A stretch of 53,280 nucleotides of DNA from Microcaldota archaeon (GCA_021848065.1 JAJZNA010000006.1:25616-78895), one strand, 5' to 3'. Shown: positions 18,016 to 27,968, counted from the stretch's first letter. Translations and numbers: made by a program. The notes: generated by a model from the letters alone, not told the origin.

Positions 18016-19635
18016 ATGCCATCTTTTGAGAATGAATTTACGTACAAGAAGTTCATTGAGAGCGGTAAGGAAGGGGATTTTGACGCGCTGTTTGATGGCG
18101 CGGCTGAGAGGGTAAAGAACAGCCTTCTGGGAAAGAAGGTTCCCATATACATAGATGGAAAAGAGGTATATGCCAACGAGGAGCTTAAGGAGACATCACC
18201 CATAGACGGATCACTCATGGGAAGGTTCCAGAAGGGAGACAGAAGTATTGCTGCGAGGGCAATAGATTCCGCTCTTGCGGCATTTGAGGCGTGGCGGGGA
18301 ATGAGGTACAAGGACAGGGCCGCGATATTCATGAGGGCCGCTAGCCTATTCTCGCAGAGGAAATTCGAGATTGCTGCAATACTGAGCATAGAGAACGGGA
18401 AGACACGGTACGAATCTGTTGGAGAAGTTGACGAGGCCATAGACTTCCTCAGGTACTACTCGATAGAGCTGCTCAGGAACAGGGGATACGTAAGGAAGAC
18501 TTCGCTTGCAGCGAGCCCAGCATCGGTCAAGGCAGGTTTCCAGGGAGCTCCGGGGAGGATGGAAAAGGTAAGCATCGTAATGAAGCCTTACGGAGTGTTT
18601 GGGGTCATAGCCCCATTCAATTTCCCGATATCAATATCGGTAGGCATGAGCGCAGGCGCGCTCATGACAGGAAACACAGTGGTGTTCAAGCCATCGTCCA
18701 CGGACAACATGACCATGCTGACCGGCCTCAAGATATATGAGATATTCAGGGATGCAGGTGTGCCTGCGGGAGTGTTCAACTACATCACCGGGCCGGGCTC
18801 CGAAGTGGGCGACGAGCTTCTTGTGAATCCCAAGGTAAGCGGCATCGTGTTCACAGGTTCAAGGGCGACTGGCATGGGGATGATAAAGAAGAGCTATGAT
18901 GCTGGCATGCAGAAGGTCTTCGTGGTGGAGATGGGCGGCAAGAACCCAGTCATAGTCTCAAAGCACGCGAACCTTGATGATGCAGTCTTAGGGATATCGA
19001 GCGCTGCGTTCGGGTTCAGCGGGCAGAAGTGCAGCGCGGCTTCGAGGGTTTATGTCCATGAGTCAATAAAGGAGGAATTCCTTAGCAAGCTTGCTGAGAA
19101 GGCCAGATCGATGAGGATCGGGGATCCGCTCAAGAAGGAGAATTATATAGGGCCGCTCATAAGCGGCAGTGCCCTTGCCAGGTACAAGGCGTCTGTTGAG
19201 GAAGCCGCTAAGGACGGAAGGATAGTGTACGGGGGCAAGGAAGTTGACATGGGGCTGGGAGGCATCTACGTGGAGCCGGTGATAGTTGAAGCGGGCCACA
19301 CCAGCCCGCTGTTCCACAACGAGCTATTCATACCTTTCCTTGTAGTGGACTCTTACAGGGAGTTCGATGAGGCCATAAACAAGGCCAACGATGTCCCTTA
19401 CGGCCTGACGGCAGGCCTCTACAGCAGCAACAACAAGGAAGTAGCAAGGTTCATGGACAGAATAGAGGCCGGTGTGGTGTACGTGAACAGGGAGACCAGT
19501 GCAACCACCGGGGCAATAGTTGGGCTGCATACATTTGTAGGATGGAAGGGAAGCGGGCTTACAGGCAAGGGCACAGGAAGCAGGTTCTACCTGCAGCAGT
19601 TCCTGCGCGAGCAGAGCGAGGCAGTAGTTAGATGA
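18016..19635 (+). CDS. Aldehyde dehydrogenase, 1-pyrroline-5-carboxylate dehydrogenase-like
   Basis: VVEMGGKNPVIV; AFGFSGQKCSAASR; PFNFPISI. Confidence 0.88.
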   Translation: MPSFENEFTYKKFIESGKEGDFDALFDGAAERVKNSLLGKKVPIYIDGKEVYANEELKETSPIDGSLMGRFQKGDRSIAARAIDSALAAFEAWRGMRYKDRAAIFMRAASLFSQRKFEIAAILSIENGKTRYESVGEVDEAIDFLRYYSIELLRNRGYVRKTSLAASPASVKAGFQGAPGRMEKVSIVMKPYGVFGVIAPFNFPISISVGMSAGALMTGNTVVFKPSSTDNMTMLTGLKIYEIFRDAGVPAGVFNYITGPGSEVGDELLVNPKVSGIVFTGSRATGMGMIKKSYDAGMQKVFVVEMGGKNPVIVSKHANLDDAVLGISSAAFGFSGQKCSAASRVYVHESIKEEFLSKLAEKARSMRIGDPLKKENYIGPLISGSALARYKASVEEAAKDGRIVYGGKEVDMGLGGIYVEPVIVEAGHTSPLFHNELFIPFLVVDSYREFDEAINKANDVPYGLTAGLYSSNNKEVARFMDRIEAGVVYVNRETSATTGAIVGLHTFVGWKGSGLTGKGTGSRFYLQQFLREQSEAVVR

Positions 19636-19644
19636 GGTGATCGG

Positions 19645-20046
19645 ATGTGCCTTTTCAGATTGCTAGGCAGGGGACTTAAGTACAAGGTAAGGAGAGCTAC
19701 ATGCAAGGGCAGGACCTTCGACCTCGAGATTGCGGATACGCAGCGAAAGCTCACTATAGGGCTCATGAACAAGGAGAAAATGTCAAAGAGGAGCGGGATG
19801 CTCTTCATATTTCCTAACGAGGCAAGGCATAAGTTCTGGATGCTGAACATGAAATTCGCCATAGACATATTATGGCTGGATGGACGGAAAAGAGTGGTGC
19901 ATGTGGCAAGGGATGCAAAGCCATGCGGCTCGATATTCACATGCAAGGGCATTGAGCCGTCACATGATGCCAGGTACGTGGTGGAGCTCAAGTCAGGGGT
20001 TGCCAGGGAAGCGGGTATCTCGGTGGGAGATTCATTCAAATTTTAG
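19645..20046 (+). CDS. DUF192 family protein
   Basis: QRKLTIGLMNKEKMSKRSGMLFIFPNEARHKFWMLNMKFAIDILWLD. Confidence 0.9.
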   Translation: MCLFRLLGRGLKYKVRRATCKGRTFDLEIADTQRKLTIGLMNKEKMSKRSGMLFIFPNEARHKFWMLNMKFAIDILWLDGRKRVVHVARDAKPCGSIFTCKGIEPSHDARYVVELKSGVAREAGISVGDSFKF

Positions 20047-20843
20047 AGGGCATTGGCAGAACCGCCCCTAAGGAGCCCCAGGATTATCTCATAGGCCTTG
20101 GGATTGAATATCATGCCGCCGTGGGTTCCTTTCACTTCGATGTTGTGGCAGTTTGGGCCATGGCGGACAGAAGTATCCCGCGAGATTATGCCATCCCGGC
20201 TTGGGAAGATGGAAAAATAAGGCACCCTCATCTGCCCATCTAGTTCCCTGAGGGCGCCCATGTCCTTCCATAAATTGCTTGAGTGGTGCATGGCATTTGC
20301 CATCTCTGAAAGAGCAACTGGTATAAGCATGATTGGGGCCATGCCTATGGTGCCGTTGGATACCGGCGCCAGGCCTATTACCTGCTCCACCTGCCCGGGG
20401 TGCCTGTTTGCAGCCACTATGGCCAAGGCAGCGCCGAGGCTGTGCCCTATGAGGGTTACTTTCCTTGCACCGCTTTCAGAGTATACCCTATCTATAGTGC
20501 CCTCAAGCTTTTGCAGCAGTAGCTTGGATCCGATATTATTGCGCCCCATGCCTGAGAAGGATGCGGAATAGCCCATGCGCAGCAGCCAGTTTCGCATCAC
20601 AGACATGGCCTTGTCAGGTAAGAACGCGGGAGGCACAAGTACAACGGGTTCGTAGTTGCCTTTGGCCGAGCGGTCATGGAATACATCGCTTCTTAGAAGG
20701 CGTGCCAATTCGGCAATGCCGGACAACTCATCGCTTGGATGCACGTAAGGTTTTGTAGAAAAGGATATGGCCACAAGCTCCGCTGCATGCACAGCATCGG
20801 CCATTCTTGCAGTGTTATGTGGGTTTTTCAGAAGATTCAGCAT
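20043..20843 (-). CDS. Alpha/beta hydrolase (lipase-like)
   Basis: VTLIGHSLGAALAIVAANRHP nucleophile elbow GHSLG. Confidence 0.85.
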   Translation of the reverse strand: MLNLLKNPHNTARMADAVHAAELVAISFSTKPYVHPSDELSGIAELARLLRSDVFHDRSAKGNYEPVVLVPPAFLPDKAMSVMRNWLLRMGYSASFSGMGRNNIGSKLLLQKLEGTIDRVYSESGARKVTLIGHSLGAALAIVAANRHPGQVEQVIGLAPVSNGTIGMAPIMLIPVALSEMANAMHHSSNLWKDMGALRELDGQMRVPYFSIFPSRDGIISRDTSVRHGPNCHNIEVKGTHGGMIFNPKAYEIILGLLRGGSANAL

Positions 20844-20939
20844 TTATGCACCATTCGCTTTGCGGAGGGGAGCAGATTGCAATTATAATGGAGAGGTAAA
20901 GAGGTTTTTAAAGTTATTCTGTGATATTATCTCATCTAT

Positions 20940-21827
20940 TTGCTCATGACGATGCTGATGAATGTAATCAAACGACCTATTTTGCCGGCACCCGTAAAGA
21001 AAAGCCTGGACAGAGTGTCCCGGAAGCTCTCGTCATTCGGCGTGCAGGATTTTGTCAATGAGGAACTCCATGGCCCATCGACACACCTCTTCAAGAAGAG
21101 AGGGAAGCTTGTCAGGCCGATACTGGTCCTCATGGGCGCGCATTTCATAGGATGCGATACGGATAAGTATGTGGACCTTGCGCTCGCTTCCGAACTCATG
21201 CACGTTTCATCCCTCATACATGACGATATAATAGACAACGATGGGGAGCGTAGAGGAATGCCTACGGTACACAGCAAGTATGGGGACAAGGCCGCAATAT
21301 TGGGGGGTGACGCGCTCATCGCCAAGTCAGTCATGATTGCATCCACATACGGCGGAAAGATAATGGAGGAGATGGCAAAGGCGAGCATGGATATGTGCGC
21401 AGGAGAGCTGCTTGACTATGGCTTCCAGAAGTCTGGAAAGGTTCCGGGAGTGGAAGAGTGCCTGGACATAGCGGGCCTTAAGAGCGCGTCGCTTATAGCG
21501 TCTTGCTGCAGCGTAGCCGCAGTGCACATGGGCAGGAAGCAGGCAGGGAACATGTACCGTTTCGGCAAGTCGCTTGGAATGGCATTTCAGATAAGGGACG
21601 ACATAATGGATTACATAGCCTGGTCAAAGGGCAGGAGAAGGAATGCGCTAGTGCCCAATATAGTCTCAAGCCTGGAAGCGGAGAACGGGGATAGGCGCAT
21701 GCAGTCTGTCCTTGACGCCGTTGAACTCAATGGCATGTACGTTACAAAGGCCATATCAGAACTCGATGACGTGCCCGAAGCCGAACTGCTCAAAGGGTAC
21801 GCAAGGCTAATACAGGTAAGCGCCTAG
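20940..21827 (+). CDS. Polyprenyl diphosphate synthase
   Basis: GKLVRPILVLMGA; LIHDDIIDNDGERRG (FARM-like DDxxD); FQIRDDIMDY (SARM). Confidence 0.95.
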   Translation: MLMTMLMNVIKRPILPAPVKKSLDRVSRKLSSFGVQDFVNEELHGPSTHLFKKRGKLVRPILVLMGAHFIGCDTDKYVDLALASELMHVSSLIHDDIIDNDGERRGMPTVHSKYGDKAAILGGDALIAKSVMIASTYGGKIMEEMAKASMDMCAGELLDYGFQKSGKVPGVEECLDIAGLKSASLIASCCSVAAVHMGRKQAGNMYRFGKSLGMAFQIRDDIMDYIAWSKGRRRNALVPNIVSSLEAENGDRRMQSVLDAVELNGMYVTKAISELDDVPEAELLKGYARLIQVSA

Positions 21828-22516
21828 GCTTTCCTGCCGGTTATCATGAACGCGACGCCAGCCCTAAGATCTTTTAGCTTTACCTCCTCAAATCCATGCG
21901 AGCGCAGTGTCTTGGCCATGTTCTCCTTGTCAAAGCGCCATATGCTGTAGGTTAGCCACCTGTAGGAACCTTTGCTTACGGTGCCTCCCACAAAGTTTAT
22001 CACACTGAAATACGCCCCCATGAATGCACGCTGGAACGCGTTGTCTGGCTTGGCCATGTCTATTAGCACGAATCTTCCGCCTTTCTTCAGCACCCTGTGC
22101 ATCTCTGCTGCGAACCTGTCCAGGTCATCGAAGTTTCTCAGGGAGAAAGCAGTGGTAACCACATCAAATGAGGAGGCAGGATAACCTGTTGAGAGCGCAT
22201 CCTTGATCTCAAATCTGATGTTCTTCAGCCCCTTCCTTTCGGCCTTCTGCCTTGCATGCTCAAGCATGTCATTATTGAAATCTGTTGCGATTATCTCAAG
22301 GTTTTTGCCCGCGGCGCTGCCAGTGGAGCTTACAGCTATTGCAAGGTCGCCTGTTCCGGTGGCGAGATCAAGTACCTTGTACTCGCCCCTTTGGAGCATT
22401 GCCTGCCTTGCGGCCTCCTTCCTCCAGCCTATGTCAAGGCCTGCGCTGAATAGATGGTTGAAGAAGTCGTAATGCTCGTGTATCCTTGAAAATGTTTCGT
22501 GTATTTTCTTGCTCAT
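21824..22516 (-). CDS. ubiE: UbiE/MenG-type quinone C-methyltransferase
   Basis: YDFFNHLFSAGLDIGWRKEAA; VLDLATGTGDLAI; PDNAFQRAFMGAYF. Confidence 0.92.
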   Translation of the reverse strand: MSKKIHETFSRIHEHYDFFNHLFSAGLDIGWRKEAARQAMLQRGEYKVLDLATGTGDLAIAVSSTGSAAGKNLEIIATDFNNDMLEHARQKAERKGLKNIRFEIKDALSTGYPASSFDVVTTAFSLRNFDDLDRFAAEMHRVLKKGGRFVLIDMAKPDNAFQRAFMGAYFSVINFVGGTVSKGSYRWLTYSIWRFDKENMAKTLRSHGFEEVKLKDLRAGVAFMITGRKA

Positions 22517-22524
22517 ATAATTAC

Positions 22525-23379
22525 CTATATTACAAATGCGATGAGTACGGATGAGAATAAGGCTATCGCAGCCGCAGTGTTGTATTTCACCACCCTGTCG
22601 AATATAGCTGCGTCATCGTTCACCTCTACTCCCGAATGCTCGGACATTAGGACGGCAGACGCACCCAAGGCCCCCGCAAATATCAGCGGCGACTTTAGCA
22701 TCACTGCAAACGAGAGGAACAGGATTGAGGCTATTACGTGCGAGTACATGGAATAATCCAGGGCCCGCGCTACCCCCACTGTTGATGCAAACGTCTTGAG
22801 CCCATTCTTTACGTCATATTTCCTGTTGATTATGGAGATTATCGCATCGAACCCCCCTCCAGTGAATATGACACCGATTGCAAGGATGTAGAGGACGGGA
22901 TTGATGGGCACAAGGCCCGAAGCGCCTATGTATCCCCCAAACACATCCATGGACTCCACAATACCCAGCACGTAGTGCCGCTTGTTTGTGTACTTCTTTG
23001 ACATGGGATCTGCTATCAGCAGTATTAGGACTACGGGGGCCAGTATTAGTGACAGCGTATTGAGAAGGTATGCACACCCTACAAAGATTGCGGAGGTTAC
23101 TATGACCAGGCCAAGCACGGTGCTTTTTGGCACGGAGAGGCTCACCATTCGCTTGACTTTCTTGGAGTTCTTCAAGTCCCCCTCGCGCCCTACGTACCTG
23201 TTTATCAGGACGCCTGCGGACCGGGCGGATATGAATGCGGCGCTCACCAGGGCCACGGTAGCCACAGATATGTGCACCGGAGACAGCATCACACCGATAT
23301 AAAGGAAGCACAGGTTGAAGATGATGAACTGCGGCGCGAGAAGTTCCTTTGCAAGCATTATCATTTTATTCTTTTCCAT
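22525..23379 (-). CDS. ubiA: UbiA-family prenyltransferase
   Basis: Multi-TM; SARSAGVLINRYVGREGD; DPMSKKYTNKRHYVLGIVESMDVFGGYIGASG. Confidence 0.9.
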   Translation of the reverse strand: MEKNKMIMLAKELLAPQFIIFNLCFLYIGVMLSPVHISVATVALVSAAFISARSAGVLINRYVGREGDLKNSKKVKRMVSLSVPKSTVLGLVIVTSAIFVGCAYLLNTLSLILAPVVLILLIADPMSKKYTNKRHYVLGIVESMDVFGGYIGASGLVPINPVLYILAIGVIFTGGGFDAIISIINRKYDVKNGLKTFASTVGVARALDYSMYSHVIASILFLSFAVMLKSPLIFAGALGASAVLMSEHSGVEVNDDAAIFDRVVKYNTAAAIALFSSVLIAFVI

Positions 23380-24761
23380 TTTTTCTCAGCCTCGCTTTCA
23401 ACAGGTCCGTCCATAGATATGGTCTCAGGCCATCCTCTCGCGTATCCTTCTTCCCGTGTCTTCTTTGTGGCGTCTATAAGCACCTTTGACCCGTACGCCG
23501 AAATGCTTGAAGCATGGTCCAGCGAATCTGTGGAAGTCCCCTTTATTATTTGTATATCCCTCTCTGGATCCACCCTGGTGGATAGGGCCCACATTGCGGT
23601 GCTTAAGTCACGTATATTGACATCATCATCGAACGCCACGACGATCTTGGTAAGCGATAGCTGGCCTAGGCCAAGGATCCCGAACATTGCCTTCTTGGCA
23701 TCTCCTGGGAAACGCTTCTTTATTGATATGAAACACATGTTGGTGAATGCGCCTTCAGAGGGTAGATATATGTCCACTATGCTGCTGTTTACGGCTTTTA
23801 TCATGGGCTTGAGGTAGCCCGAGAGGAATTCGGCTGCAACTGCATCCTCGCTCCATGGGAACCCTACAACGCTGGCCGCGTATATTGGATGCTCCTTCGC
23901 ATATATGGCATCCACATGAAATACGTGGGCAGGTTCAGGTATGGAATAGTAGCCAGTGTGGTCTCCGAACGGGCCTTCCATCTTCTTTTCGCCATCGACA
24001 TGGCCATTTATCACTATCTCTGAATTTGAAGGCACTGCCGGGTACTCGCCATTGCGCACAAGATTGGTGCTGCTGCCCCGCATCATACCTGAGAATGCGA
24101 ATTCGTTTATGCCCTGCGGCAGAGGCGCCACGGCAGCCATTAGGTTGTACGGGTCTGTGCCTATCGCAACTGAGACCTTGAGTGCAGTTCCCGCCTCTGC
24201 GGCCTCTGCGGCATGTATGGCCCCCCCTTTCTGAGACTGCCAGTGCATCCCGGTGGTTTCGGAATCGAAAACCTGCATACGGTATATTCCAACGTTTGTG
24301 GAGCCATCAGAGGGGCTGTTGGTTATGACAAGCGGGAGGGTTATGAACCTGCCGGAATCTTTAGGCCAGACCTTGAGAACTGGAAGTTCATCAAGGCCTC
24401 CGAGGCGCTTGTAGCCGCTGAGGCTTGCTGATATCTTAGGTTTGGAATCCATCACTGCTTTGGCGCCCTTGAGCATCTCCATCTTTCCAGCAGTGTGCAT
24501 CTTCAGTATGAGATCCGAGAGGGGCAGTTGGTTGAAGAGCTCGGATAGGGTAGGCAGGGAGCCGAGCAGGTTTGTTGCTACAGGCATGTCATAGCCATCG
24601 ACATTCTCGAAAACAAGTGCCCTGCTCTCATTCCTGTGCGTGCGGTTCTCCAGGTTGGTTATAGCGCTGATCTCGCATTCGGTGCTGACCTTTTCGCGTA
24701 TTGTCGCTGCGCGGCCCTTTTTGGAGAGGTAGGCAAGGTAGCCCGATAGGTCGTTTATCAT
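23361..24761 (-). CDS. ubiD: UbiD-family decarboxylase
   Basis: NLGIYRMQ-like NVGIYRMQVFD; GPFGDHTGYYS; E-R-E triad context; overlaps ubiX end. Confidence 0.92.
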   Translation of the reverse strand: MINDLSGYLAYLSKKGRAATIREKVSTECEISAITNLENRTHRNESRALVFENVDGYDMPVATNLLGSLPTLSELFNQLPLSDLILKMHTAGKMEMLKGAKAVMDSKPKISASLSGYKRLGGLDELPVLKVWPKDSGRFITLPLVITNSPSDGSTNVGIYRMQVFDSETTGMHWQSQKGGAIHAAEAAEAGTALKVSVAIGTDPYNLMAAVAPLPQGINEFAFSGMMRGSSTNLVRNGEYPAVPSNSEIVINGHVDGEKKMEGPFGDHTGYYSIPEPAHVFHVDAIYAKEHPIYAASVVGFPWSEDAVAAEFLSGYLKPMIKAVNSSIVDIYLPSEGAFTNMCFISIKKRFPGDAKKAMFGILGLGQLSLTKIVVAFDDDVNIRDLSTAMWALSTRVDPERDIQIIKGTSTDSLDHASSISAYGSKVLIDATKKTREEGYARGWPETISMDGPVESEAEKKWKRIK

Positions 24762-25357
24762 CTGTGCACCCTTTTGCGATGCGCCTCGCCAGTGCCCCCG
24801 TCCCATTCGCGCGTCAGCTCTGTGTTGATGCCAAACATCCCCAAGAGCCTGCCCACAGTAATGGAAATCAGCTCGTCCATGTCCTTGGTCTCAAAGTAGA
24901 ATGGGGGAAGGGGCGGCATTACCACTGCGCCTGCCTCTGCGACATGGAGCATGTTCCTTAAGTGTATTACGCTAAGAGGAGTCTCACGGGGCATTATCAC
25001 AAGCTTCCAGCGCTCCTTGAGCGCTATGGATGCGGCACGTATTATCAGGTTGTCTTCATATCCGTTGGCGATTCCTGAGAGCGTCTTCATTGAGCATGGG
25101 GCGACAAGGGTGCCGTCAAGCCTGAAAGATCCGCTTGAAATAGGCGCGGTTATGTTGCTCTCATTGTAGCTGAAATCTGCCAGCTTCTCTGCGTCAGACG
25201 GCCTCAGGCCAAGTTCCTGCTTGAGCACCATCCCAGCTGCCTTGCTCATCACCAGGTGCGTCTCAACCTCGTCAAGCTTTGAAGCCTCTTCAAGAAATCG
25301 ATAGCCGTATGCTATCCCAGATGCACCTGTCATCAGTACGGCTATACGCTTCTGCAT
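24758..25357 (-). CDS. ubiX: UbiX-family flavin prenyltransferase
   Basis: VLMTGASGIAYGYRFLE; LVAPCSMKTLSGIANGYEDNLIIRAASIALKERWKLVIMPRETPLS. Confidence 0.96.
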   Translation of the reverse strand: MQKRIAVLMTGASGIAYGYRFLEEASKLDEVETHLVMSKAAGMVLKQELGLRPSDAEKLADFSYNESNITAPISSGSFRLDGTLVAPCSMKTLSGIANGYEDNLIIRAASIALKERWKLVIMPRETPLSVIHLRNMLHVAEAGAVVMPPLPPFYFETKDMDELISITVGRLLGMFGINTELTREWDGGTGEAHRKRVHR

Positions 25358-25456
25358 ATTTTCATGTAAGTGAAAAAGTATTTAATTACGTTGATGCAGA
25401 TGGGCTGGAGTAGAATGCGTTTATAAGTTTTGATGCTACACTTCTAGCGTGGTTAT

Positions 25457-26317
25457 GTGGCTTTGAACGCAGGCATTGTTTGGGCAGTAGTAGTACTTAT
25501 AGCGTATAGCTTTGCTGATCTGTTCGGAAAGAAGGTGGTGCTTAAGTTCGGCTACAAGCGCGCAACGGCATTGGTAAGTGCCATAAGCACTGTGCCTTTC
25601 CTGATCCTTTATCTTGCGTATCCTGCACAGCCAATAACAGAATATTCCATAGAGCTGTCAGCAGTTGCAGGCATCTTCTACGGAGTAGGATTCATGCTCC
25701 TTTACAAAGCGCTGGTGACTGAACAGACAACCAACACATTCGCGCTTTCGGAGTTCTTCAAGGCCTGGCTGGTGCTATTCGGGGCGTTCATAGCCGGAAG
25801 CGTGCTTGGACTTGGACAATGGTCGGGCATAGCGCTCATATTCCTAGGCTCATTCATGGTTATAACCACCGAGAATCTCCACATAAACAAGAAGCTAGTC
25901 TACGCGCTTTCAGGGTTCATATGCTGGGCAGTGCTCTGGACGATGATGTACTACGCGATAATAAACTCCGGGACGTATGTGCCTGAGGGGCTTATCGCCG
26001 CTTTCTTCGCAGTGCTTAGCGCAATCATAGTTTACGCAATGTTTCCAGACAGGAAGCGTGCAGTGGCAGGGCATGGAGAGGTAAGGCATTGGGCAGGATA
26101 TGCTGCAATCGTAGGGATTGCAATAGGGTCCGGCAGCCTGATATTCGGATTCCTCATAATATCCAAGATGCTCGCCCAGGGAGCTGCCATAATAGCGCTC
26201 ACTCCGATAATTGTTGCGATAGCTTCAAAGAGGATATACCTGGATAAGCTTACCACAGTACAGATCGCAGGGATCCTCATTGCGGTCTTTGGAGCGCTTG
26301 TACTTGCCGTCCTATGA
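25457..26317 (+). CDS. EamA/DMT-like membrane transporter
   Basis: About 10 predicted TM segments with internal EamA-like repeat. Confidence 0.75.
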   Translation: MALNAGIVWAVVVLIAYSFADLFGKKVVLKFGYKRATALVSAISTVPFLILYLAYPAQPITEYSIELSAVAGIFYGVGFMLLYKALVTEQTTNTFALSEFFKAWLVLFGAFIAGSVLGLGQWSGIALIFLGSFMVITTENLHINKKLVYALSGFICWAVLWTMMYYAIINSGTYVPEGLIAAFFAVLSAIIVYAMFPDRKRAVAGHGEVRHWAGYAAIVGIAIGSGSLIFGFLIISKMLAQGAAIIALTPIIVAIASKRIYLDKLTTVQIAGILIAVFGALVLAVL

Positions 26318-26377
26318 ATATTAGCATGCAGACCAAGGTTAGGGCGGTCCTTGGATTGGGAATTAGAAGATCGGAGG

Positions 26378-26857
26378 TTACTTATTTACGATGCGCCTAG
26401 TTTCAAAACGGTCCCATGGGAATACGATCCATTTGTCCACTACCTTTAGGTAGAAGTCCGGCTCGAACTTGCTCCATGGCTTCTTGAAGAGCACAGCGGT
26501 CCTTATCTCAAGCGGCTTTTCCTTGGACAAAAACCCCAGCACAGTATGCATCGTCTCGCCTTCTTCTATAAGGTCGTCTACCAGGAGTACCCTTTTCCCC
26601 TTTATGCCGCTGGTAAGAGTCGAGAGTATCATAGGTTTGCCGCGCTGCCTTATGCCTGTGTAGGATTTTACGTTTATTATGTCCATCCTCACTTCAATTG
26701 CATCGGCAATAACCATGGCCAGAGGGATCCCGCCTCTTGCAATGCCTATTACAATATCGAACTTCGTGCCCTTCGCTTTTACCATGCTTGCAAGGGAGTT
26801 TGCCATGGTACCATACCTGGCCCATCCAAGATGCCAAAGACGATGTTTAGCCGCCAT
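26378..26857 (-). CDS. Phosphoribosyltransferase
   Basis: FDIVIGIARGGIPLAMVIAD; VLLVDDLIEEGETM PRPP motif. Confidence 0.9.
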   Translation of the reverse strand: MAAKHRLWHLGWARYGTMANSLASMVKAKGTKFDIVIGIARGGIPLAMVIADAIEVRMDIINVKSYTGIRQRGKPMILSTLTSGIKGKRVLLVDDLIEEGETMHTVLGFLSKEKPLEIRTAVLFKKPWSKFEPDFYLKVVDKWIVFPWDRFETRRIVNK

Positions 26858-26895
26858 AAGGAACTATCCTTTGGATTTTATATAAATGTTTGCAG

Positions 26896-27612
26896 CTAAG
26901 CGCGCGAGCCTGCTATTATGCCAAGAATGTCATCGCTGCGCTCAAGGCTTTCTACAAGATAATCTGGAGAATACCCCATGAGCTCCTCGCTGCTGAATGT
27001 GCCTGTTGGCAGGATTATTGTGGTAAACCCTGAAGCCTTCCCCATGCTTATATCATTTGGGGTGTCCCCAAAATAGAATATATTGTGGCTTGGGATTGTT
27101 GACTTGAACAGCGACTCCGCTTCCTTTACAGCCGCAGTGGCCAGGTCCAGCCTTTTTTCAGACATATCGCCGAAGCCTCCGAACTCGAAGTACCCCATCA
27201 AGCCAACTTTCTCAAGCTTGAGCTTGGCTGTCTCTTTGACGTTCCCGGTGATGAGCCCCATGTGATATCCTTTGGACTTTAGGCTCTCCAGGATCTCTGC
27301 CGCGCCTTTGGTGGCATGTATGTCTGCAATTTTTATCTTTTCTTTCAGGCTCTCTGTGTATGCTGCGATGAGTTCTGGCATGTGCCCCATCACCTCGGTG
27401 CGGCTTAGGCCGTAACTTTCAAGTAGCGCCAGCAATATTGCCGTGTCCGTTCTTCCAGCGTACTCTTTTTTGTTGATTCTAGTTATATCCGAATCGATGT
27501 TGAACACTTTCTTAGCTGCCGAATCGAAGCATTCTGCCAGGGACGTCCCATCAGAGCATTTGATCCCGGGTTTCACTAAAGTCCCATCTATATCGAATAG
27601 TATAACTTTCAT
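26896..27612 (-). CDS. HAD-superfamily hydrolase (phosphoglycolate phosphatase-like)
   Basis: VILFDIDGTLV; GLITGNVKETAKLKLEKVGLMGYF; FGDTPNDISMG. Confidence 0.9.
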   Translation of the reverse strand: MKVILFDIDGTLVKPGIKCSDGTSLAECFDSAAKKVFNIDSDITRINKKEYAGRTDTAILLALLESYGLSRTEVMGHMPELIAAYTESLKEKIKIADIHATKGAAEILESLKSKGYHMGLITGNVKETAKLKLEKVGLMGYFEFGGFGDMSEKRLDLATAAVKEAESLFKSTIPSHNIFYFGDTPNDISMGKASGFTTIILPTGTFSSEELMGYSPDYLVESLERSDDILGIIAGSRA

Positions 27613-27678
27613 AAATAGCAACTAGCGCGTGGGTAATGCTTGCCATTTATATACTATATACTTGATAATTAAGCTTAT

Positions 27679-27806
27679 GCCAAGGTGGCGGAATCCGGTA
27701 ACGCGTACGCCTGGAAAAACATTCCTGCAAGCGTATGGCCTCACGGCCATTAGGGTTCAAATAAATTCCTGTGACATCAGGAATTTTGAAAATCCCTACC
27801 TTGGCG
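27679..27806 (+). tRNA. tRNA-Ser (GGA) with two apparent introns (anticodon loop about 13 nt; T-loop about 31 nt)
   Basis: GCCAAGG/CCTTGGC acceptor, G discriminator, D-stem GCG/CGC, anticodon stem TACGC/GCGTA, variable arm TGGCC-TCAC-GGCCA, T-stem TAGGG/CCCTA; 128 nt gene gives an 84-nt mature tRNA after removing 13+31 nt. Confidence 0.82.
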
Positions 27807-27968
27807 TTCTACTAAAATGATAATCCCTTCCAGGGATATTAACCCGTTCTGTCGTCAATAATGCGAAATTCGTAGTAGGGATTTGGACCGGTGTTGAAAT
27901 CCATGAATGGGATTTCAAAGCTTAGAAGAGGTATAGCTTTTAATTAAATCCTTAGTTTAAATACTATT

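Noticed and set aside
26330-26360. CCAAGG...CCTTGG hairpin between convergent genes
   Set aside because: Only 6-bp arms and no downstream T-tract; too weak to call a terminator.
27629-27820. 63-aa ORF over the tRNA-Ser locus
   Set aside because: The region is fully explained as an intron-containing tRNA.
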